A stretch of 46,670 nucleotides of DNA from an uncultured Oscillospiraceae bacterium (GCA_910579725.1 CAJTUD010000013.1:1-46670), one strand, 5' to 3'. Counted from the first letter of the stretch, positions 31,722-41,323 are shown. Made by a program: numbers and translations. The notes: generated by a model from the sequence alone, not told the origin.

Positions 31722-33548
31722 TTATTCCAGGGCGGCCTGGGTGGCCTCCCGGCGGTACTGGTGGGTATAGAGGCTGTAGTACTCGCCTCGCTGGGCCATC
31801 AGCTGGTCATGGGTGCCGCTCTCCCGGATCTGGCCGTTGTGAATCACCAGAATGCGGTCCGCAGAGCGGATGGTGCTCAGGCGGTGGGCTACCACAAAGC
31901 TGGTGCGGCCGGCCAGAACAGTCTGGATGGCATCCTGAATCAGCGCCTCGGTTTCGGTGTCGATGCTGCTGGTGGCCTCGTCCAGAACAAAAATCCGGGG
32001 ATCCGCCAGCAGAACTCGGGCCAGACTCAGCAGCTGCTTCTGACCGGTGGACAGCTTGCCGCCCCCCTCCCCTACCTGGGTGTCATAGCCCTTTGGCAGG
32101 TTCAGAATAAAGTCCTCGGCATGGACCATCCGGGCAGCCTGACGGAGCTCCTCGTCGGTGGCGTCCGGCTTGGCAAAGCGGAGATTGTCCGCCACGGTGC
32201 CGGAAAACAGATGGGGGGACTGGAGCACATAGCCCAGGCTGGATTGCAGCCACAGCTGGCTGCGCTGGCGGTAATCGGCGCCGTCGATGAGCACCTCTCC
32301 CTCGCTAGGCTCATAAAAGCGGCAAACCAGATTGACAATGGTGGTCTTCCCCGCACCGGTCTCTCCTACCAGGGCCACGTTCTGTCCGGGCTCCACCGTC
32401 AGATTGAAACTGCGGAGCACCTCCTCCCCGCTTTTGTAGCGGAAGGAGACATTCTTGAACTCCACACGACCCTTGATCTCTGGCCAGTTCTCCCTTTTGC
32501 CGTGAAACAGGTCGCCATAGCGGGCCACGATCTCAGGGCTGTCCTGTACGTCGGATTGAGTATCCAGCAGATCGATGACCCGCTCGGCGCTGGCCTGGGC
32601 AGCCTGCATCTCTGCCAGAATCCGGGCCAGAGACTGAATGGGGTCAAACAGCTGGGTAGTATAGCTGATGAAGGCCGCCAAGGTGCCCAGATCCATAATC
32701 CCGGCAAACACCTCTACGCCTCCCCGCCACAAGGCCAGCGCGGTGGCGATGGCCCCCAAATTCACCACCAGTGGCATGAAAATGGCACTAAGTACGGCGG
32801 CGCGGATGGCAGCAGACTTCATCTCTCCGGTAACGGCTTCAAACTCCACCTGGGCTGCGTCCTCCCGAGCCAGGGTCTTGTTGGTGACAGCACCCATAAC
32901 GCCCTCATTGAACGCGCCGGTAATGCGGCTGTTGGCCTTGCGCACAATCCGCTGCTGGTGCAGAATGCGGCGCTGGAAGTAGAGACACAGCACCGCCAGA
33001 ACCGGCGTGATGGCCAGCACCAGAAGTCCCAGCTGCCAGTTCATCACCAGCAGTACGGCGATTACACCCAGAGCAAAGGTCAGGGCCCACATCACATCCA
33101 CCACGCTCCAGGCGATCATCTCAGAGAGGCGGGACACGTCGCTGCCCAGACGGGCCATAAGCCAACCCACACTGGTGGTGTCGTAATAGCTGAAGGAAAG
33201 CTGCTGAAGATGGGAGAAGGCATCCTGCCGGATGTCGTAGCTCATGTCCATCTCCAGACGTCCGGCTCCCCGAACAAACAGGATCACTCCCATGGCCTGG
33301 GCCACCACCACCAGAACATAGGCCACACCGAACAGCTCCAGTCCCTGGGTGGTCTCTCCCATGATAAAGTGGTTGATGGCGTAGCGGGTGAACAGCGGAT
33401 AGGCCAGATCCGCGCCGGATACCACCAGCAGCACCAGAATGGTGCGGATCACCCGAGCCTTGTATTTCAGGCCGTAGCGCACAAGGCGCTTCCAGACTTT
33501 CAGGTCAATTTTTTCGTTTTCCGCATGGCGGACTTCCTCTTTCATCAT
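31722..33548 (-). CDS. ABC exporter half-transporter, canonical ATPase
   Basis: 608 residues. Type I exporter: membrane domain with six helices (about 30-325) and a C-terminal ATPase (about 365-600). Walker A GETGAGKTT, signature LSTGQ (variant of LSGGQ), Walker B with catalytic Glu in FVLDEATS, switch His in VVAHRLST. It overlaps the upstream partner by four bases (ATGA). The complementary Glu/Asp pattern of the two genes points to a heterodimeric multidrug or lipid-type exporter like BmrCD. Substrate unknown. Confidence 0.93.
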   Translation of the reverse strand: MMKEEVRHAENEKIDLKVWKRLVRYGLKYKARVIRTILVLLVVSGADLAYPLFTRYAINHFIMGETTQGLELFGVAYVLVVVAQAMGVILFVRGAGRLEMDMSYDIRQDAFSHLQQLSFSYYDTTSVGWLMARLGSDVSRLSEMIAWSVVDVMWALTFALGVIAVLLVMNWQLGLLVLAITPVLAVLCLYFQRRILHQQRIVRKANSRITGAFNEGVMGAVTNKTLAREDAAQVEFEAVTGEMKSAAIRAAVLSAIFMPLVVNLGAIATALALWRGGVEVFAGIMDLGTLAAFISYTTQLFDPIQSLARILAEMQAAQASAERVIDLLDTQSDVQDSPEIVARYGDLFHGKRENWPEIKGRVEFKNVSFRYKSGEEVLRSFNLTVEPGQNVALVGETGAGKTTIVNLVCRFYEPSEGEVLIDGADYRQRSQLWLQSSLGYVLQSPHLFSGTVADNLRFAKPDATDEELRQAARMVHAEDFILNLPKGYDTQVGEGGGKLSTGQKQLLSLARVLLADPRIFVLDEATSSIDTETEALIQDAIQTVLAGRTSFVVAHRLSTIRSADRILVIHNGQIRESGTHDQLMAQRGEYYSLYTHQYRREATQAALE

Positions 33549-35374
33549 ACCGCCACACCTCCTTCCTCATCCAGTTCGTTCTGGATGGCGCAGATGCGCC
33601 GGTACAGACCCTCCCGGGCCGCAAGTTCCCGGTGGGAGCCCCGCTGGACAATCCGGCCATCCTCCAGCACCAGAATGGTATCCGCCCCGCGCAGGGTGGA
33701 AATCCGGTGGCTGATAAGTATGGTGGTGCCGGTATCCCGCTTGAGCAGAGCCTCCCGGATGGCGGCGTCGGTTTCCGCGTCCACCGCACTGAGAGAATCG
33801 TCAAAAATGCAGATGGGCGTTTTTTGCACCAGCATCCGGGCAATGGCCACCCGCTGCTTCTGTCCGCCGGACAGCGTGACTCCTCGCTCGCCAACCATGG
33901 TATCATACCCCTCGGCAAAACTCTCAATCACATCATGAACGCAGGCGGTGCGGGCGGCTTCAAAGCGCTCGGCCTCGCTGGCGGAGGGATCGCCCAGGGC
34001 GATGTTCTCCCCGATGGTACGGCTGAACAGGAAGGGCTCCTGAAGAACAATGCCCACATGGCGGCGGAGATAGTCCCCCTGAATGTCGGCCACGTCCACA
34101 CCGTCGATGCAGACCCGCCCGCCGGTGGGAGCATAGAGCCGCTGAAGCAGATGGACCAGCGTGCTCTTGCCGCTTCCGGTGTTGCCCAGAATGCCGATGG
34201 TCTGGCCCGGAGATACCGAGAAATCCACGTGGTGCAGAATCTCCCCGCCGTCGGGATAGGCGAAGGACACATCCTGGAATTCCACGCCGCCTTTAATGGA
34301 CGGTGTCAGGCCCCGGCCTGGCTCCGTCTCCTGGGGCGCGGTGAGAATTTCATCCAGACGTTTCAGAGACACATCCGCTTTCACCAGATCCGCCAGAATA
34401 CGTCCCAGCTGGCGCATGGGGAAAGTGAGCATGCTGGAATAGGTGAAAAAGAGCATCACCGTACCCAGACTGATCTCCCCCCGGACCGCCAGATAAATGC
34501 CGCAAATCATCACCAGAGCAATCTGCATGTAGCCCATCATGTCCGACACGCCCCAGTAGACGCCCATGAGATTGTTCATCCGCAGAACCTTGGCCCGGTA
34601 ATCCTGGTTCAGCCGGGTGAATTTCTCCAGCTCCTGACTCTGCCGGGCAAAGGTTCGGACCACCCGCATCCCTGTCAGGTTCTCCTGGAGGGCGGTGGTC
34701 ATGGCTCCCTCCGCCTCGTCCACCGTCAAAAACAGCTTCTGCATCCCCTTGGAGTAGACGAAGGAAAAAATCAGCAGCACCGGCAGCAGGCAGCAGGCAA
34801 TCAGCGTCAGCTGACGGTTTATGGGCCACATGATGGACAGAGCCACCAGGGCCATCACCACGGTGCGCACCACTTCCATCATCTGCATCTGCATGAACCG
34901 GCGCACCGTCTCCACATCGGAGGTGCACCGCTGAACCAGATCGCCGGTACTGCTGGCCTTATGCCAGGCGTAGGGCGCGCGGACCAGACGGCGGTAGAGC
35001 GCGTCCCGAAGTGCCTTGGCCAGCCCCTCGCCTCCCAGGGCGGAGCAGCGGCCCCGGGCATAGGCGCACACGCCGTTGAGCCCCTGAACCGCCAGCACCG
35101 CCAAAGCGGGCAGCCACAGGTTGGCTGATAGATAGTCCCGGCCGCCTATGGCGTCGATCCAGCCTTGCAGCCAGGCAGGCAGATTCATAGCTTTACCGCC
35201 TACGATGCTGTCCACAGTGAAGCTGATGACCAGCGGACTCAGATAGGCGAACAGCGCCGCCAGAAGGGTGGTCAGAACCGTATAGAAAAAATAGCGGCGA
35301 AAGCCGCGGATCAGCCGCCACAGCCGTTTCCAGCGGGCGGCTCCGGTAGATTTTGTTTCTTCCAAAGTTTCCAT
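33545..35374 (-). CDS. ABC exporter half-transporter, degenerate-site ATPase
   Basis: 609 residues. Six-helix exporter domain (about 25-320) and ATPase: Walker A GNTGSGKST, canonical LSGGQ, Walker B CIFDDS where the catalytic Glu is Asp, switch His in LISHRIST. The Glu-to-Asp change is typical of one partner in heterodimeric exporters. ATG 35374 has GAGGAA seven bases upstream; the longer frame crosses the promoter and is rejected. First gene of the pair. Confidence 0.93.
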   Translation of the reverse strand: METLEETKSTGAARWKRLWRLIRGFRRYFFYTVLTTLLAALFAYLSPLVISFTVDSIVGGKAMNLPAWLQGWIDAIGGRDYLSANLWLPALAVLAVQGLNGVCAYARGRCSALGGEGLAKALRDALYRRLVRAPYAWHKASSTGDLVQRCTSDVETVRRFMQMQMMEVVRTVVMALVALSIMWPINRQLTLIACCLLPVLLIFSFVYSKGMQKLFLTVDEAEGAMTTALQENLTGMRVVRTFARQSQELEKFTRLNQDYRAKVLRMNNLMGVYWGVSDMMGYMQIALVMICGIYLAVRGEISLGTVMLFFTYSSMLTFPMRQLGRILADLVKADVSLKRLDEILTAPQETEPGRGLTPSIKGGVEFQDVSFAYPDGGEILHHVDFSVSPGQTIGILGNTGSGKSTLVHLLQRLYAPTGGRVCIDGVDVADIQGDYLRRHVGIVLQEPFLFSRTIGENIALGDPSASEAERFEAARTACVHDVIESFAEGYDTMVGERGVTLSGGQKQRVAIARMLVQKTPICIFDDSLSAVDAETDAAIREALLKRDTGTTILISHRISTLRGADTILVLEDGRIVQRGSHRELAAREGLYRRICAIQNELDEEGGVAV

Positions 35375-35486
35375 AATCGATTTCCTCACTGACCGTCCGG
35401 CGCGTCCGCCCCCATCAGATGCGCCGGTATAACGAAAGGTGCCTGATCCATGCCGCTCCCCCATCCAGCAGCGCAGATCAGGCCGT

Positions 35487-35516
35487 AGTATACTATAGGC
35501 AAAGCTGGAATTGCAA
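35487..35516 (-). promoter_or_regulatory. Promoter of the ABC exporter operon
   Basis: Minus strand TTGCAA (35511-35516), 18-base spacer, TATACT (35487-35492). Leader of about 105 bases before the first ATG. Confidence 0.65.
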
Positions 35517-35571
35517 CCATTTTCTGCCTGTTGTAACGCAACTGTAATAAAATGGCGCAATTTTTCCCAGC

Positions 35572-37035
35572 CTACGCTCTTTTCTCCAGAATCCGGCGGA
35601 TCAGTTCCATGTCCAGATTCTCCCTTGCCGCCTGGGCCAGAATATCGTACTGCCGCTCCCGGTAGGCGCCCGCGTCAAAGGCACCCAAGCTGGAAAGCTC
35701 GACGCCCTTCCGGCGGCACAGAACCTCCAGCACCGCCTCCGCGACGCCGGAGGCATCAAACACGCCGTGGATATAGGTGCCGTACACGTTCCCCCGGCCG
35801 GAGAGAGCCGGCCGGCTCTCTCCGGAGCGGCCCATGTGGATCTCATATCCCTCATAGGCCATCCCTGAGAGAACGGACAGCGGTCCCTCCACTTCTCCGA
35901 ACCGGCCCCAGGTCTGCTTCTGCACCTTTTCTCCGTGAAACACTGTGTCCAGCTCCAGCAGCCCCAGCCCGGCAACAGAGGTTCCCGCCTCCGCCTCCGC
36001 CCCATCCGGATCGGAGACGCTCCGGCCCAGCATCTGGTAGCCGCCGCAGATTCCCACCAGGGGCGTGCCCCGGCTTGCTGCCTGCTTCACCGCCGCCTCC
36101 AGGCCGCTTTGCCGCAGCCAGCAGAGATCCGCGATGGTGCTCTTAGTTCCCGGCAGGATAATGAGATCCGGCGCGCCCAGCTCACGGGGAGAGGACACAT
36201 ACCGCACCGATACATTTCCGAAGCGCTCGAAGGGCGCCAGATCCGTAAAATTGGAGATACGGGGCAGGCGGGCCACGGCAATGTCAATGAGCTTCGCTTT
36301 GCCGTCCCGGACGAAACGTTCGGACAGGCTGTCCTCGTCGTCAATATCCACGTGCAGGTAGGGCATCACGCCGGCCACCGGCACGCCGCACAGCTTCTCC
36401 AGCATGGCCAGTCCCGGCTCCAGAATTGCCCGGTCCCCACGAAATTTATTGACAACAACCCCCTTGATCCGCGAGCGCTCGTCCTCCTCCAGCAGGGCCA
36501 CTGTACCATATAGCTGGGCGAACACCCCTCCGCGGTCGATGTCCCCCACCAGCAGCACCGGCGCGTCCACCAGCTTTGCCAGTCCCATGTTGACAATGTC
36601 GTCCCGCTTAAGATTGATTTCAGCCGGACTGCCCGCGCCCTCAATTACAATCACGTCGTACTCCGAGGCCAGACTCTCGTAGGCCTCCTGCACTGCGGGG
36701 AAAAATTCCGGCTTTCTCCGGTAGTACTCCGCCGCCTTCATGTTTCCCCGCACCACGCCGTTGACGATCACCTGGCTTCCCATGTCCGTGGTGGGTTTGA
36801 GCAAAATGGGGTTCATCCGAACATCCGGCGCAACCCCCGCTGCCTCCGCCTGCACCACCTGGGCCCGGCCCATCTCTCCTCCGTCCGCTGTAATAAAGGA
36901 ATTCAACGCCATATTCTGGCTCTTGAAAGGAGCTACCCTGTATCCGTCCTGCCGCAGAACCCGGCACAATCCCGCCGCCAGCAGACTCTTCCCCGCGTTG
37001 GACATGGTGCCCTGAATCATGATATTCTTTGCCAT
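35572..37035 (-). CDS. cobQ: Cobyric acid synthase
   Basis: 487 residues. Glutamine-dependent amidation of adenosylcobyrinic a,c-diamide in B12 synthesis. N-terminal P-loop-like GTMSNAGKS and the FKSQNMALNS segment; C-terminal type-1-like glutaminase with nucleophile Cys330 (VGICGGYQMLG) and His423 (YGTYIHGVFD). ATG 37035 has GGAGG six bases upstream; the 19-base overlap with the preceding gene suggests coupling. Upstream frame extension is a shadow of that gene. Confidence 0.95.
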   Translation of the reverse strand: MAKNIMIQGTMSNAGKSLLAAGLCRVLRQDGYRVAPFKSQNMALNSFITADGGEMGRAQVVQAEAAGVAPDVRMNPILLKPTTDMGSQVIVNGVVRGNMKAAEYYRRKPEFFPAVQEAYESLASEYDVIVIEGAGSPAEINLKRDDIVNMGLAKLVDAPVLLVGDIDRGGVFAQLYGTVALLEEDERSRIKGVVVNKFRGDRAILEPGLAMLEKLCGVPVAGVMPYLHVDIDDEDSLSERFVRDGKAKLIDIAVARLPRISNFTDLAPFERFGNVSVRYVSSPRELGAPDLIILPGTKSTIADLCWLRQSGLEAAVKQAASRGTPLVGICGGYQMLGRSVSDPDGAEAEAGTSVAGLGLLELDTVFHGEKVQKQTWGRFGEVEGPLSVLSGMAYEGYEIHMGRSGESRPALSGRGNVYGTYIHGVFDASGVAEAVLEVLCRRKGVELSSLGAFDAGAYRERQYDILAQAARENLDMELIRRILEKRA

Positions 37036-38129
37036 GGTGCGCCTCCATAACTGTCCGCATTTTTTCCGTCCGCCGCCTGCGCCAGAATCTCCTCCAGAAC
37101 TTCCAGCAGGCGGCGATTCTCCTCCGGTTTTCTGACCGCCGCGCGGTACCAGCCCGCTTCCAGTCCCGCGTAGTTGGAGCAGTTCCGGATCAGAACGCCC
37201 CGCTCCAGCAACGGAGCGCACAACTCCGTCCGGCTGTAGAACAGCAGGTAATTGGCCTGAGAGGGGCACACCCGGAATCCCAGCTTCTTCAGCTCTGCCG
37301 CCAGCCTGGGACGCTCCCGCGCGATCAGCTCCCGGGCCTCCTCCAGAAACGCCGTCTCTCTCAGAGCCGCCACGCCCGCCGCCTGGGCCGGAAGGGATAC
37401 GTTCCAGGGCTGCCCCCGGCGGCTCATCTCCGCCAGCAGCGCCCGATCTCCGCTCAGGCAGTACCCCAGACGCAGCCCCGCCATCCCATAACTCTTGGTG
37501 AAAGCCTTGAGCAGAAACAACCCGGGATATTCCAGCAGACGGCCGGCGAGCGACGCCTCCCTTCCGCCGTCGCTCAGCTCAAGAAAGCACTCGTCCACAA
37601 ATAAGCGGATTTTCCTCTTTCGGCAGATTTCAAAGATCCTCTCCAGCAGCGCCGGCGGAATCAGACGGCCGGTGGGGTTATTGGGATTGCACAGAAAAAC
37701 CGCCTGACAGTCCGTCTGCTCCAGTAGCCTCAGGAATCCGTCCGTCAAAGCAAAGTTCTCAGCCGCTTCCAGCCTGTAATACATCATGCGGCTCCCCGCC
37801 GCCTCCAGCGCGGAGGCGTACTCGGAAAAGGTAGGCGCCGCCATCAGAGCACAGTCCGGCCGGATCACGCCGCAGTAGGAGTAGATCAGCTCCGCCGCGC
37901 CGCAGCCGCAGAGGACACACTCCTCCCCCACCGCCTCATAGGACGCCAAAGCCGCTGTCAGTTCCCGGCACCGAGGGTCCGGATACTGGCAGAGAAACTG
38001 CGCCGACCGCTCCACTGCCCGGACCACCGGAAGCGGTACGCCCAGCGGATTTGTATTGACTGAAAAATCCAGATCCACCGTCCGGCCGTACAGGTCGCCG
38101 CCGTGGGGGTTGGATGTCTGATACAGCAT
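37017..38129 (-). CDS. cobD: L-threonine-O-3-phosphate decarboxylase-like aminotransferase
   Basis: 370 residues. PLP enzyme of the histidinol-phosphate aminotransferase family; beside cobQ it is most likely CobD, which makes aminopropanol phosphate for the B12 nucleotide loop. Visible: NPNNPTGRL, FVDECF and the Schiff-base Lys212 in LKAFTKSYGMAGLRLGY. ATG 38129 has GGGAGA eight bases upstream; an ATG 16 codons earlier has none. Enzyme class is firm, CobD rather than HisC is by context. Confidence 0.88.
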   Translation of the reverse strand: MLYQTSNPHGGDLYGRTVDLDFSVNTNPLGVPLPVVRAVERSAQFLCQYPDPRCRELTAALASYEAVGEECVLCGCGAAELIYSYCGVIRPDCALMAAPTFSEYASALEAAGSRMMYYRLEAAENFALTDGFLRLLEQTDCQAVFLCNPNNPTGRLIPPALLERIFEICRKRKIRLFVDECFLELSDGGREASLAGRLLEYPGLFLLKAFTKSYGMAGLRLGYCLSGDRALLAEMSRRGQPWNVSLPAQAAGVAALRETAFLEEARELIARERPRLAAELKKLGFRVCPSQANYLLFYSRTELCAPLLERGVLIRNCSNYAGLEAGWYRAAVRKPEENRRLLEVLEEILAQAADGKNADSYGGAPWQRIS

Positions 38130-38145
38130 ATGTATGTTCTCCCGA

Positions 38146-38212
38146 GACGGCCGTCTGGGCGGACGGCCGGTTTTCATGATAACCGGATGGAGGGCCGCCG
38201 GAGCGGCCCTCC
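38146..38212. repeat. Two strong hairpins upstream of cobD
   Basis: CGGCCGTC near 38150 pairs with GACGGCCG near 38163 over a short loop, and GGAGGGCCGC (38189-38198) pairs with GCGGCCCTCC (38203-38212) over CGGA. They lie in the likely cobD leader and could control it. I did not find the conserved cobalamin-riboswitch core in 38130-38399. Confidence 0.5.
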
Positions 38213-38399
38213 ATTCCAGACAGGGATCGGAATCCGCCAGGAAAGCGCCGGTTCAACCAGCATACGCGGCTTGGCGCCGGTAAATTTCCTTTGGCGAGGA
38301 GGAAAAATGCAGAAATCCCAATGGAGTGCAAGGTCTCATGACGAAATTCAAGGGGAATGTACAGCGCGAAAACGTGTGGGGAATTGACGCGGAAGTTTC

Positions 38400-38990
38400 C
38401 TAACTGTATCGACGCACTACCGCTGTCACGCGGCCCAGCACCTGGGCGTTGGCACCGTCAATCGGCTGATAGGCGTCGTTCTCCGGCAGCAGCCATATCT
38501 CGCCGCTGCGCTTGGACAGCCGCTTCACCGTGGCCTCGTCCCCCAGAAGGGCCACCACGATCTCCCCGTTGACTGCGGTGGGCTGGCGGCGCACTACCAC
38601 CAAATCGTCCGGCAGAATCCCCGCGTTGAGCATGGACTCTCCCCGGACCCGGAGCGCAAAGTATTCATCTTCCATGCCGCCGCAGTCAAAGGTCAGATAA
38701 TCGTCGATGCACTCCTGGGCCAGAATGGGCGTGCCCGCCGCCACATTGCCCAGAATGGGTATCCTGTTCTTTTCCCGCTGCTCTGTCAGCACGATGGCGC
38801 GGCCTTTGAAATCCCCCTTCTCAATCAGCCCTCTCTCCTGGAGGCGCTTGAGATGGAAGTGAACTGTGGACGGGGACTTCAGTCCCACAGCCTCGCAGAT
38901 CTCCCGCACCGAGGGAGCGTATCCCTGCCGGGGAATCACCGTCTGCAAATATTCATATATGCGGTCCGTCATCTGCGTCTTCTTTGGCAT
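38400..38990 (-). CDS. lexA: LexA repressor
   Basis: 196 residues. SOS repressor: winged helix (about 1-65, PSVREICEAVGLKSPSTVHFHLKRL), cleavage site Ala85-Gly86 in NVAAG, and the Ser119/Lys156 dyad (GESM, ATVKR). RecA-stimulated self-cleavage relieves repression. A LexA-box-like sequence overlaps its -35, consistent with autoregulation. Monocistronic, divergent from birA. Confidence 0.97.
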   Translation of the reverse strand: MPKKTQMTDRIYEYLQTVIPRQGYAPSVREICEAVGLKSPSTVHFHLKRLQERGLIEKGDFKGRAIVLTEQREKNRIPILGNVAAGTPILAQECIDDYLTFDCGGMEDEYFALRVRGESMLNAGILPDDLVVVRRQPTAVNGEIVVALLGDEATVKRLSKRSGEIWLLPENDAYQPIDGANAQVLGRVTAVVRRYS

Positions 38991-39031
38991 AATCAGCCCT
39001 CCCAGACCATGTAATTGGTTTTGTTTGGATC

Positions 39032-39070
39032 AGTATACCACATGTCCGCCATTTTTGCAACGTCTGTTCT
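39032..39070 (-). promoter_or_regulatory. lexA promoter with overlapping LexA box
   Basis: Minus strand TTGCAA (39055-39060), 17-base spacer, TATACT (39032-39037). The sequence AGAACAGACGTTGC (39057-39070) resembles the Firmicutes box CGAAC-N4-GTTCG (GAAC and GTT match) and covers the -35. Confidence 0.65.
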
Positions 39071-39128
39071 TGTATTTCCCAAAAAATATTTTTTCACCGG
39101 ATGTTTCCTCTGCGCAGCGTTTCCCCAG

Positions 39129-39157
39129 TTTACAAATCCGGAGGATGATGCTATACT
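39129..39157 (+). promoter_or_regulatory. Promoter of the birA operon
   Basis: TTTACA (39129-39134), 17-base spacer, TATACT (39152-39157). Confidence 0.7.
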
Positions 39158-39213
39158 AGTCGGCAGAAAATGGTTCCCGGGAAAAGGGGGCAGACAGGGG
39201 GGCGGATGATAAC

Positions 39214-40200
39214 ATGAGTAAAGAGCTGATCTATCAGCTGCTGCACGAGGCCGGGGAGAACCATATTTCCGGTCAGGAGCTCAGCCGGAGACTGGGCATC
39301 AGCAGAGCCGCCGTGTGGAAGGCCATCGACAGCCTGCGCCGGGATGGATATGTGATCGAGGCCCGCACAGGGCTGGGATACCGGCTGACCGCCGCCCCGG
39401 ATGCCCTGACGGAACGGGAAATCCGCCGGCAGCTGGCCATCCCCTGCCCGGATCTGCGGTGCTTCGAGGAAATTGACTCCACCAGCTCCTACCTGAAACG
39501 GGAAGCTCTGCTGGGCGCTCCCCACGGCGCCGTGGCCGCCGCCAATTTTCAGAACGCCGGCCGGGGACGCATGACCCGTTCTTTCCAATCCCCTCCCGGC
39601 AAGGGGGTGTATCTCTCCGTCCTGCTCCGGCCGCAGCTGCCGGTTTCCCAGCTGATGGGGGTGACGGGTATGACCGCCGTAGCGATCTGCAACGCGGTGG
39701 AGCGAGCCGCCGGCGTCCGTCCGGGAATCAAATGGACCAACGATCTGGTCCTCAATGGCAGGAAGATCTGCGGCATCCTGACGGAAATGGCGCTGGAGAG
39801 CGAAACGGGACTGGCCCAATATCTGGTTATCGGAGCCGGGGTCAACGTCAGCCATACTCCGGAGGATTTCGGTCCGGATGTGGCCCGGATGGCCACCTCC
39901 CTGGTCCAGGAGGGATATTCCGTTTCCCGGTCTGTGCTGGCCGCCAGAATGATCGAAGAGCTTGACATCCTCTCCGCCTCCCTGAAAGACGGCGCCGGCG
40001 AATGGACGGCCCGTTACCGCCGGGACTGTGTGAACCTGGGAAAACAGGTGAGACTGCTGTGGGATGACAGGCAGACCGAGGCCCGGGCCTTGGATATCGA
40101 CGAACAATTTGGCCTGATCGTCCGCCTGCCGGACGGAAGTGAAACCACGGTCCGCACCGGAGAGGTGTCCGTGAGAGGACTATATGGGTATACGGAGTGA
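39214..40200 (+). CDS. birA: Bifunctional biotin ligase / biotin operon repressor
   Basis: 328 residues. Attaches biotin to carboxylase carrier proteins and can repress biotin genes. N-terminal helix-turn-helix (about 1-60: SGQELSRRLGISRAAVWKAI), ligase domain with GRGRMTRSF (biotinyl-AMP loop), KWTNDL and a C-terminal SH3-like part. GGGCGG ahead of the ATG gives a usable ribosome site. First gene of a plus-strand operon; the next start is eight bases after its stop. Confidence 0.95.
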   Translation: MSKELIYQLLHEAGENHISGQELSRRLGISRAAVWKAIDSLRRDGYVIEARTGLGYRLTAAPDALTEREIRRQLAIPCPDLRCFEEIDSTSSYLKREALLGAPHGAVAAANFQNAGRGRMTRSFQSPPGKGVYLSVLLRPQLPVSQLMGVTGMTAVAICNAVERAAGVRPGIKWTNDLVLNGRKICGILTEMALESETGLAQYLVIGAGVNVSHTPEDFGPDVARMATSLVQEGYSVSRSVLAARMIEELDILSASLKDGAGEWTARYRRDCVNLGKQVRLLWDDRQTEARALDIDEQFGLIVRLPDGSETTVRTGEVSVRGLYGYTE

Positions 40201-40207
40201 GCGGCAT

Positions 40208-41323
40208 ATGAGAAAGAAGCCAAAGAAAATCTATCACGCCTACCGGGGCAAGCCCCGGTGGAAAAAAGCGCTGCTATGGGGCGGAGCGGCACTGGGGACG
40301 CTGATACTGCTCACCGTGGCGAGCGTCTGGCTGCTGTTCCGGCAGGAGCTGGCGATTGCCGGAACCATCCGGCCGCTGGGGAGAGGCTCTCCAGCTTATT
40401 TCATGGAGGTGAAGGGCGACTATTTCTTTGAAGAGTTTCTGGACCGGGGCGGCGCGTCCTCCGACATGGAAGTCAGCGTTTTCCTGTCAAAGAAGATTTC
40501 CAAAGGGTTTTACACCGCGCCGGTAGGAGACTACAGGGAGGGGTGCAGTGTTCTGTCCGCCGTCAGCGCAGAGGGGTTCCACCTGTGGGGCCGGAACTAT
40601 GACTGGACTGGTTCTGTTCCCATCATTGTCCGGCACGTGCCTAAAGATGGCTACACCTCCCTCTCCACCTGTGATTTTCAGAACATTACCGGCAGTTCCC
40701 AAGCCTTGCCGGAGGGCATGATGAACAGGATGCTGGCCATCGCCGCCCTGTACGTGCCCCTGGACGGCGTGAACGAGGCGGGGTTGTGCGTGGCGGACCT
40801 GGAGGTCAACGAGGGCGGAATGCCCGATCCGGATACGGAGAAGCCGGACCTCACCGTCACCACCGCCATCCGGCTGCTGTTGGACAAAGCGGGAACGGTG
40901 GAGGAGGCCCTGGCTCTGCTGGAGCAGTACGACATCCATCCATCCGGCGGCATCAGCCACCATCTGGCCATCTCCGACGCAAAGGGCAGCTCTGTCTCAG
41001 TGGAGTTCACCGGGGACGGCTTTACCGCTGTATATACGCAGGCGGCGACAAATTTCAATCTGGCCAACGGCGACACCTCCGCCGGGGGCGAGAGTGCCGA
41101 GGCTCGCTACAATCAGCTGATGGAATTTTTCCGCAGCGGCGCAACGCCCACCGCGGAAAACGTGAAAAACGCCATGTCCCTCGTATCCCAAACGGACACC
41201 GGTTGGATTACGCAGTGGTCCATGATCTACGATCAGGCCAATCCCTGCGTTACCTGGTATTTCAAGGGCGATTTTGTCAACGGCGTCACTCTGCCTATTT
41301 CTTTGGATGGCAGCGGCCGTTAA
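40208..41323 (+). CDS. Membrane-anchored Ntn hydrolase of the C45/linear-amide type
   Basis: 371 residues. Basic N-terminus (KKPKKIYHAYRGKPRWKK), one membrane helix (about 21-44), then an Ntn-hydrolase domain. Cys113 in GCSVL is the likely nucleophile, followed by GRNYDW (128-133), the pattern of acyl-CoA:6-aminopenicillanic acid acyltransferases and other linear C-N amide hydrolases. Activation should need cleavage before Cys113, which would free the enzyme from its anchor. ATG 40208 has GGAG nine bases upstream. Substrate unknown: N-acyl amino acids, bile-acid amides or lactams are options. Confidence 0.82.
   Translation: MRKKPKKIYHAYRGKPRWKKALLWGGAALGTLILLTVASVWLLFRQELAIAGTIRPLGRGSPAYFMEVKGDYFFEEFLDRGGASSDMEVSVFLSKKISKGFYTAPVGDYREGCSVLSAVSAEGFHLWGRNYDWTGSVPIIVRHVPKDGYTSLSTCDFQNITGSSQALPEGMMNRMLAIAALYVPLDGVNEAGLCVADLEVNEGGMPDPDTEKPDLTVTTAIRLLLDKAGTVEEALALLEQYDIHPSGGISHHLAISDAKGSSVSVEFTGDGFTAVYTQAATNFNLANGDTSAGGESAEARYNQLMEFFRSGATPTAENVKNAMSLVSQTDTGWITQWSMIYDQANPCVTWYFKGDFVNGVTLPISLDGSGR

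Noticed and set aside
31761..33938. 725-codon open frame antisense to the ABC exporter genes
   Set aside because: The translation is rich in His, Gln and Gly with no domain, no ribosome site, and it is an antisense shadow of two clear genes in GC-rich DNA.
38130..38399. Cobalamin, TPP or c-di-GMP riboswitch before cobD
   Set aside because: Some hairpins occur, but none of the conserved core sequences could be matched by eye.
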